Source: Hymenopellis radicata (taxonomy: Eukaryota; Basidiomycota; Agaricomycetes; Agaricales; Physalacriaceae). Taken from it: 64,000 bases of DNA. Of the stretch, positions 56,947 through 64,000 are shown piece after piece. Position numbers and translations under genes: made by a program. The DNA lies in contig JADNRX010000016.1 of the NCBI GenBank assembly GCA_015501595.1, positions 310,001 to 374,000 on the forward strand, read 5' to 3'. The notes below the pieces were generated by a model. The model saw only the letters and a program-made list of their open reading frames with translations, was not told the DNA's origin and searched no databases. Every line of letters starts with the position of its first letter. Position 1 is the first letter of the stretch.

Positions 56947-59162
56947 ATGTCCCCGTCAAAAGACGAAGACGTCCTAGCTGCGCTCGGCTACAAGCAAGAG
57001 CTGAAGCGTCATTTCAGTTGGTTTGAGCTGGTGGGGTTGTCTTTCACTATCATTGGTGTAGTCCCATCCATTGCGTATGTGCTCTACACGAGTTGATATC
57101 AAGACTTACAAGATATTCTAGTGCTGTCCTCGTCTTCTCCATTCCGTATGGTGGTCCCGTCTCTATGATATGGGGGGTCCGTGTTTTCTCCTTCGAATTC
57201 AACTGATAACCAGAACTGATACCAGGACAGTGGCTTGTCGCATCTGTTTTTCTAGTTTGCATAGCCCTTGCTTTGGCTGAGCTGGGATCCGCTCAGCCGA
57301 CATGTGGGGGGCTATACTATTGGACGCATTTTTACTGTTCTGCTAAATACCGGAACGTGCTTTCATGGCTCGTCGGATGTATGTTCTACTGCCTTGCCTT
57401 AGATGACTGATCCTCACGGTGGACTTGTTGTGTAGATATCAACACCATCACCTACGTCTCGGCTGTAGCAAGTGGCGGATATGCGCTGTCCGTTTTAATC
57501 ATGTCTGCTGCTTCCATTGGACGCGATACCTTTGCACCAACAACTGGTCAAACTTAGTATATTGCCATCACTTTCCTGACGTCGCCATTCTGAACGTCTT
57601 CCAGCGCGCTGATGGTGGCTGTACTCGTAAGCGAAGCCGTCGTGTCGAGTATGGCAACCCGAGTTGTCGCACGCCTACAATCACTATTTGTCGTTCTCAA
57701 TGTGGGGTCAGTGCATATCTCAACTCCACCATTTTGGCGTAGAACGGTACATGTTCGAACTGCAACCAATCGGAACCATTTCTAGGCTCTTTCTAGGCAT
57801 TATAATCGCTCTCCCTGCAGCCACGCCTTCCGAATTCAAGAATTCTCCAAGCTTTGTATTCGGGTCCTTCCAGAACCGTACGCCACGTTTTCACGCCTCT
57901 ATCCGTTACGCTGATCATCTGACAGTTTCCCTTTGGCCCGATGGTTTTGCGTTTATCCTCTCATTCATTGCTCCGGCGTGGGTTATAGGTGAGCATCATC
58001 GTTTCCCTCTCTAAGAAAACTTTAGGCTAACGTGCCGTAGCTGGGTTAGACGCCAGTGTACACATCAGCGAAGAGGCGAAGAATGCTGGTGCGGCCGTCC
58101 CGAAAGCCATCATTCTTTCGGCCGTCATCAGCGCCCTCTTAGGCTGGGGCGCGTATTCTTCAAACATATCCACATCCCGCTTACCCGACTTGTCATACAG
58201 CGGTGAATATTGCTTTGGCGTTCAATATGGGTCCGGATCTGGAGCTTCTTTTGTCTGACCCGATTGAACAACCCATGTCCTCGGTACATGCCAGAGCTCA
58301 GCTCAGAATTTCATTTTACGTGTAACTTGACACAGATCCTCTTTCACGCATTCGGTCAGAAAGGCATGCTGATATTTTGGACTTTCATTATCATAACGTT
58401 GTAAGTAGTCCGAACCGAATCTTTTCGCCACCTGACAGTCCACCTACAGCTACGCCGGTTTAGCTGATCTAGTAAGCTCGGACTCGTTCCTCCTTAGATT
58501 CTACCCGATGACAGTGTTTATCTCCCAGATGATGGCGGCGTCACGCCAGACTTTCGCATTCTCGAGGGATGGTGCTCTGCCAATGTCGAGAGTCTTCTAT
58601 CGACTCAACAAACATACCGGCACCCCAGTCAATTGTACCGTGGCTTGCGCATCCGGGGCGTCTCTTCTTGGACTCCTCATGTTTGCGAGTCCCGCCGCCA
58701 TCAACGCCGTGTTCACGATTCCCGTCATCTGCCAGTATGTGACGTTCACCATTCCCATCATGGCGCGCTTTCTCGCAGGGAAGGAGTTCGTCCCGGGACC
58801 GTTCAGCCTCGGAACATGGGTGAGTGTCTCGGCATACATCTCTTTGAGTCGAGTGTTTATGCCCGTAGGGTCGTCCAGTCGCTTTCGTTGCGTCATCGTT
58901 CATGTCATTCATGGCTGTCGTGTTGTTCTTTCCCTTGGAGCCGCATCCTTTGGTCGACGAGATGAACTATGGCGTAGTTGTGTTCATGGGCGTTGTGACG
59001 CTCTCGATGGCCTACTACTTTTTTCCTGTCTATGGTGGAAGATATTGGTTCACTGGACCGGTGTCGACAATCAATGTTGCCTTTCGGGAGGGTACAGCAA
59101 GCGGTGACTCGAATGAAAAGGTCATGGTAGTTGAAGAGCTAGCAACCGGTGTTCCCATATAA
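56947..59162 (+). CDS. Amino-acid/GABA permease (APC superfamily)
   Basis: Plasma-membrane transporter with about twelve TM helices. N-terminus DVLAALGYKQELKRHFSWFE, then the TM1 region FELVGLSFTIIGVVPSI and VFSIPYGGPVSMIWG. Conserved APC block: ALAELGSAQPTCGGLYYWTH. Later segments: ARLQSLFVVLNVGLFLGIII, ISEEAKNAGAAVPKAIILS, and ASRQTFAFSRDGALPMSRVF, LNKHTGTPVNC. The C-terminus is FFPVYGGRYWFTGPVSTI. About ten introns. One junction (58149-58200) needs a GC-AG intron or hides an indel. Closest to fungal GABA/choline permeases by eye; substrate not certain. Confidence 0.87.
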
Positions 59163-59754
59163 GTAAAAGAGCAATAGACACTTGGATACATGATCTGAAT
59201 GTTGAGTGCCTTGGCAGCTGTTGGCGTAAAAGTTGGTCCCCTGGTTATGCATCCAAATCAACGTCCAGTGTTCTACATACATGTTCCAGATGAAGGGCAA
59301 GGTGTATGTCAGCGATATAATATCGGTTCGACATGGTGCTGGCATGTTCAAGATCGTCCTTCTTTCGGTGTTGGTTGATGCCTGCAGCCGTGTAGATCAG
59401 GTGTGCTCCTACTATCAATGTCGGCACTGAGAAAGAGTTGTTCCCCGAATAAGTAATGTACACATTGACTTGCGGTCCGAGCATGGAAGTTGGCCGATCC
59501 TGCAAATTGGTAGCGCGGGAAGCCCTTCTGTGTTTGACAGTGCTCTCGAAACACACCAGCATCTGAGTCTCCTTCCCGGCGTCCTCAAGGGCTCTCCTGT
59601 TACACAACTGTACACGGATGATGAATTCTTATACCTGTTAACATGTTGCCCGCATAAAACAACGTCTTCCATGCTCCATCACAGTATTGTATCACCTTCG
59701 TTTCGTGAAATTCCCATTCAGCTCACTGTCTGCATATCAAAGGTTTTCATTTCC
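59163..59754. repeat. Mosaic repeat block 3' of F-box copy C
   Basis: 59165-59280 matches the intron region of the small secreted gene at 54345-54480 (GTAAAAGTTGGTCCCCTG; TATGCATCCAAATCAAC). 59288-59480 matches 25725-25925 and, loosely, 55028-55200. 59550-59754 is the common 3' flank of the F-box copies. The block joins pieces from at least two other places in the window. Confidence 0.75.
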
Positions 59755-61041
59755 TCAATCCGGACTAGGACGTCGCACTAAAACAACTCGATAAGGGCAT
59801 AGCGCTGGCGCATAGCAGTGACGCCAAACGTTAATCCTCCCCTCAGCAATATTCTCGTGTACCTTGAGATGATCCGACAGAACTTCCTTTGCAATATCCA
59901 CGACCGCGTCAACGCTGATCAAGTCCGTTCCTTCATTAAGCTCCAGCAGCTGAAAAGTATGAAGCTCGGGATACTTGTGCGTCCAGCTGAGCAGCGACGC
60001 GCGGAGAAGCTTGATATAAGCGCCGATGTCCGTCGAATGAGGCTCATAACGAAAATATGCAAAACAGAGTTTTGGCATAATACGCAAGTGAGGGAATCGT
60101 TCAATGAAGACTACATGGCCATCAGTATCTTAACCCCAATGGCAAAGAAAGAGCAAGGCGGACTCACACTCGTAGATAGATTTCTGTTGGCCCAACAAGT
60201 CAAGCATTAGGGGATCCCCACACAGGGAGTAGATCGACCGAGGAATCAGTTGAAGTATGTCCCTATTAGTATGTCTCACTGTGCCGTACGCGCTCCAATC
60301 CAGTATAGCTATGTGGCGCAAGTCGGGAAATGTTTTCTCCACTCTCATAGGCAGAAGAAGCTCAACCGGCAATGTTAAAGTCGTAACGGACGGCAGACGC
60401 GCCTGCGCAAAGGCATACTGTAGGCTCTGCATACTATCCTCGGGCCCTTTGCCCTCCGAACGATCAGGGAACGAGATAATTTGAAGTGTGTGCAGGTTTG
60501 GTAGACATTGAAGGCAGCGCACAAACTCTTTGTACACGGTCGGAGAGCAAAACGTGGTCAACGCGACGTTGAATACTCTGCATGAGTAATCAATTTGATA
60601 ACTTACGCTGTGGAGAGGAAATAGAACTCACTGAACGAACTCGGCGAGGTGCGGTGCACGTATAGTTACCACTTCAGCTTGAAAGACGAGCTCGGTTGCC
60701 ATCTTCTTAGCCAGCAGCCGCGTTTTAGACGGCCGGCAGCGGATCGCGCATACCTCCAAGCTCTTCCATAGCAGGGGATGGTAGACGTGGTATAACGCGC
60801 TACAGGTCTGAGACAGCGCAAATATCGCGTCGAATCTGTCGCGGTATTCCGCAGGGAGGATCCCTGAACTAGGACAAGGAATTGGAACTGAGGGGAAATA
60901 TGAAAGTATCTCCAAGTGAAGCTCGAGTGGAAGTGTAGGTAGACCCTTGGTGTTCCCAGGAGTGATTTTTCTTCGTTTCTTCACGGCCCTCTCCGGTATG
61001 TACCTGACTGGCTTACGAGAGGTAGCGGTGGTGGCAGGCAT
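59755..61041 (-). CDS. F-box-like protein, duplicated family copy C
   Basis: Same gene model as copies A and B: exon 1 from 61041 (MPATTATSRKPVRY; GLPTLPLELHLEILSYFPSV; LYHVYHPLLWKSLEV), exon 2 with CLQCLPNLHTLQIISFPDRS and FPDLRHIAILD, and exon 3 starting FIERFPHLRIMPKLCF and ending RRPSPD. All three exons are open and the splice sites conserved. It is about 33 kb from copies A/B yet still very similar, in particular to B in exon 1 and the 5' flank. It sits next to the metallothionein copy 2 block. Probable SCF adaptor; substrate unknown. Confidence 0.75.
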
Positions 61042-61311
61042 GTTTAGAGCGTGGTGAATAGGCTTGAGCTAACGAATTCTGTATAGCACGATGGAAGACA
61101 AAGGCCAAGTCTGAGACTCACTCAAATTTCAGACTGGGCATGCCGAACCGGCAGGTGCACGTGTTGGCAGGGGGTTGCCTTTTCTGACCTTGCGCCCAAC
61201 GCCCTCAGAACGCGACTCCCTTGACCGTCGACAGTACATGTTTGAGTGCCATAAGGCATGACATTGTCTTCTGCACAACCTCCTCGATTCCTCAGGAGAA
61301 AGGTCTTTTCG

Positions 61312-62182
61312 TCTTCATAAGTTTATTCAATGCCATAATCCTTCTTGTCTTCTCTTTTTGCTTGTTCGCGAAGGATGTTCAGGGCATGTTGATGATGTCG
61401 ACGACGCCTACAAATCATCGCGACGCGGCCGTCTGCTGCTGCTGCCTTAGAACACCCCACGAGCCATGGATAACAGCTCCAAGCGCGTCGGGCGACGACA
61501 ATGTCTACATCGAGCTGTGTACCTGCCTTTCCCTTACTGAGGCAATTCAAACACTAATATCAAGCCATCATAATCAGAGAAAACTTGGCGTCGTCGTTGA
61601 AACACTCTTGGCTTGCGCTAGTCGTACAATACACGATACAATGTACGATGACAATCGTTCAACGCTTCATCTCTCCGGTACGACGACGGGCAATTAACAC
61701 TTGCATTCGTTGCACTTGCACTCGCCGGGCGCGCAGTTGCACCTAGGCGTCATTAGCAATAACGACGACGCAGGCGGGCGGGCACTTACGTGGTGCAGCT
61801 GCAGGACGCGGTGCCACAGGCCTGAGAGACGGGGACTTGGGTGGTCTATAGAGAAGAGGGGGTCAGCACGCAATCAGCACGGAGCCGGGCGGGGCAATGA
61901 CGGTGAGTAACGCACGGTGTACATGATCGCTTGTCGAATTGGGTTGATTCTGAATCTGGTTTCTTTGTGTGTAGCTTTGCTGGATAAAAGCAATGGCAAC
62001 TGGACACCTTTTATACACTTTGGAGACCTCCCTTGACGTAATGACGCATGCCAAACTGGTCCTCCATCTAATCGCGCATGTCAAATTCCAGTCATCCATT
62101 TAATCGCGCATGCGCCAAGCGTGCATCCACTAAATGCCTCAATAAGTGTGGCGTCATTTCCCGCTTCCTCGAATCTAGCGCT
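61312..62182. repeat. Segmental duplication copy 2 (carries metallothionein gene)
   Basis: Counterpart of 480-1340 plus 1611-1700. Differences are a few percent substitutions, an 11-bp longer first metallothionein intron, fewer tandem repeat units and absence of the TIR element (empty TA site near 62100). It ends abruptly at 62182, where it joins a truncated DUF3237-like gene. Confidence 0.85.
61694..61924 (-). CDS. Metallothionein, copy 2 (37 aa, three exons)
   Basis: Exons on the minus strand: 61924-61916, 61845-61790 and 61742-61694. Introns are 70 and 47 nt, GT-AG. The predicted protein is identical to that of copy 1: nine Cys, ending CNCAPGECKCNECKC. The second intron is identical in length and the first is 11 nt longer than in copy 1. 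Identical coding sequence with changes in intron 1 argues for purifying selection or recent conversion, and supports a real gene. The TATA region about 80-90 bp upstream is also kept. Metal specificity cannot be told from sequence. Confidence 0.8.
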
Positions 62183-62185
62183 GCA

Positions 62186-62434
62186 TACTGCTTATGCGTA
62201 AGACTTACAAACACACTGGGTTGGGTGCCTTGTTCATGTCGCTTTTCCAGTCGCTTTGAGACCGATTCCTCGTCTCGCGTCCAGCTGAATGGATTATTCA
62301 CGATCCTCAGCCTTGATTTGTGCTCTTTCAGTCCAGCGACGTTTGGTATCTACTCTGTGGTGAGTCCTTTGCATCATAACGTGTTCGGTATCTTGCTGAA
62401 TCCGCAAACAAAGGATGATACCATCAACAACTAA
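62186..62434 (+). pseudogene. 3' fragment of a DUF3237-like gene, copy 3
   Basis: Begins inside exon 4 (GCTTATGCGTAAGACTTAC) and contains the following intron, the RFETDSSSRV exon and the last exon DDTINN, nearly identical to copy 1 (28545-28791). The signal peptide and first three exons are missing: sequence upstream is the metallothionein block. The 3' flank also matches copy 1 for another 150 bp. A truncated relic that marks a duplication breakpoint. Confidence 0.85.
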
Positions 62435-63089
62435 GTGTCCCGGTACATACTAGTACGGTCAACGGCGGATTCTCTCGACCGAGGTGCTTACAATTCGTGG
62501 ACAAGAGACTCTCAATACGGACATTCCATAATATCGTTTTCATGTTTGCTTCTCGAATACTGACAGACATCTCTGCTTTCCGATGGGGCAATGATGGACT
62601 GGCCTTGGTTGGTATCTGCGCCGCGTATTCGAACCTCTTCGTCTTCTGTTTTTGTGGGTGTTATCAAATTTCAATAGCTGATATCCGTTTTCTGAGCGCG
62701 ACGTTCCTCCTTGAGGCAAACACAACACTTCAGGCTCCCACGACACGCAATTTGCAACATTCACTTACAACCGGGGTAGTACGCGCGGGTTGATCAGTAA
62801 CATGGTATGACTTATACATCCCCTGCCCTGAAGCGTTGTCCTCTGTCCGTATGCCTTCGCATGTCGGCTAGCCCATTCCATTTCTAGCAGTGCTGATTTA
62901 CGATGACCGACTCTTCTAATCCATACGAGGGACCCGTGCAGTCCGACAACATCGATGTACCTCGCTCATGTGCTCGCCGTGAAACGTTTTCGCAGGTCCA
63001 CAGCTCAGCCAGCCCGGCGATGTGACTGTAAGGGCGGGCAGGAATAAAAGCGCGAATAGTTTGAACACAAACTGCATTCGCATTTCGAC
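62435..63089. other. Intergenic; duplicated 3' flank and promoter of DUF3237-like copy 4
   Basis: 62440-62590 is shared with the copy 1 flank (28790-28935); 62880-62980 is loosely shared with 28980-29070. An AATAAAAG box at 63043-63050 about 40 bp before the next ATG may be its TATA element. No gene seen. Confidence 0.55.
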
Positions 63090-63799
63090 ATGTTCTATTC
63101 CAAGTTTCTCCAACCTCTCTGCATCCTGGTTCTCGCCGCGCTTGTACCCGCACAAGCCGCAGTCCCGACTCTGACGAAGTTGTTCGATGGGACGCTCTTT
63201 ATTGATCCTACCGCTAGAACTACGAACGGGCCCTTCGGGACGCGCACGCTCATCGGGTTCACGGGGTTCGTAGCACGCGTCGGAGCCTAATCCTTCATCT
63301 CATTCGCTTACTATAGTGGTAACCTCACGGATCCGAATGGACAGGTCCTAGCCAGTGTTCTGCCTGGCCTCGGCGGCGAACTCGGATTGCTGGCATCGAA
63401 CAATGTCTTCTACCCTAATGTTCGTCTGGGCTTGCAGTGGCTTGATGATTCGTCATTTGCATATGTAGAGCTGCATGGGTCTGGGTGAGTATTCCAGTGA
63501 GAAGCTAGCGCTATGGTCCATACATTAACTCCTTGACTGTATATAGTGAATTTGCGGTTGCGGCTACTGCCTATGCGTATGATTCCTTTATGCTTCTATT
63601 CCGGGCATTGCGCTTACTGGCTGGGCAGACGTTTCGAGACCGACTCGAGCTCTCGCGCTGACCTCAATGGGCGTTTCACGATTCTGAAGATTGATTTGGT
63701 GAATTTGAGTCCTGCGACATTTGAAGTCTTTGCTTTGGTTTGTATACTACTACTAAAGAATTCTTGGCCTGTGCTGACTTCCTTTGGCAGGATGATTGA
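63090..63799 (+). CDS. Secreted DUF3237-like protein, copy 4
   Basis: Most diverged complete member. Signal peptide MFYSKFLQPLCILVLAALVP-AQAA, then PTLTKLFDGTLFIDPTA, GPFGTRTLIGFTG, NLTDPNGQVLASVLPGLGG, ELGLLASNNVFYPNVRL, LQWLDDSSFAYVELHGSG, EFAVAATAYARFETDSSSRA and LSPATFEVFAL. The last exon encodes only two Asp residues. Intron positions and phases equal those of copies 1 and 2, which confirms the gene model for the whole family. Copies 3 and 4 are in tandem downstream of F-box copy C and the metallothionein. Function unknown. Confidence 0.75.
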
Positions 63800-64000
63800 A
63801 GTACTTAATGTAGACAGCGGTTAGAAAGTCCGGTTTATCATTCCTGAAGAAACACTTTGTTGTCAATCGTTAAATCACGCACAAGTCAATTTCAAGGATC
63901 TCTCCAGTTCACTTTTCAAGTTTGAGTTACTGATCGTCCTCGTCTGCCTCCTCATCTATCTGCACAGGAACAGGATATACTTACTCCTTTTCGTCCACTG
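63800..64000. other. 3' flank, no gene seen
   Basis: Nothing recognised between the last gene and the window end. Confidence 0.4.

Noticed and set aside
1..64000. tRNA or rRNA genes
   Set aside because: No A/B-box plus cloverleaf arrangement or rRNA-like block was noticed on reading; a covariance-model scan would be decisive and could not be run.

Overview
The window is nuclear DNA of a filamentous basidiomycete, most likely an agaricomycete (mushroom-forming) fungus. The reasons are short (about 45-75 nt) GT-AG introns breaking nearly every gene, closely packed genes on both strands, and the gene content: an HSF-plus-receiver regulator of the Skn7/Prr1 type, FAS1 proteins, a DUF7918 protein, F-box/LRR genes, a P450, an ECM14-like carboxypeptidase and many small secreted proteins. 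Exon chains below were joined by eye from splice sites and reading frame, so internal borders are approximate unless given.

Layout. 0.5-1.7 kb: a duplicated segment with a tiny metallothionein gene and a small TIR element. 2.2-9.3 kb: skn7-like regulator with an inverted decayed copy of its 3' end, a GPI-type FAS1 protein, and a Zn2Cys6 transcription factor. 10.4-15.3 kb: a divergent pair, a beta-lactamase-like serine hydrolase and an MFS transporter, both carrying several single-base frameshifts. 15.3-19.2 kb: no convincing gene. 19.2-22.4 kb: O-methyltransferase with a long Ser-rich tail. 23.7-31.3 kb: small secreted protein, two tandem F-box genes, a secreted DUF3237-like gene, and a secreted protein with a 21-bp minisatellite. 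31.5-44.6 kb: DUF7918 protein, P450, four-TM MARVEL-like protein, F-box/LRR gene, methyltransferase remnant, ECM14-like pseudo-carboxypeptidase, and an acidic protein with an inverted decayed copy beside it. 46-54 kb: secreted aerolysin-like protein, second small secreted protein, Whi5/Nrm1-like protein, 3-hydroxyanthranilate dioxygenase, second DUF3237-like gene and a short-chain dehydrogenase. 54-64 kb: two cysteine-containing secreted proteins, an amino-acid permease, third F-box copy, second metallothionein copy, and a DUF3237-like fragment plus full gene.

The main theme is local duplication. F-box genes (3), DUF3237-like secreted genes (3 plus 1 fragment), metallothioneins (2) and small secreted proteins (2) recur with their flanks as mosaic blocks, and two single-copy genes (skn7-like, acidic F-box-like) each have a nearby inverted, degenerate partial copy. 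The least expected items are the two three-exon metallothionein genes, identical in predicted protein and too small and split for ordinary ORF calling, and the TIR element whose TA insertion can be read directly against empty paralogous sites.
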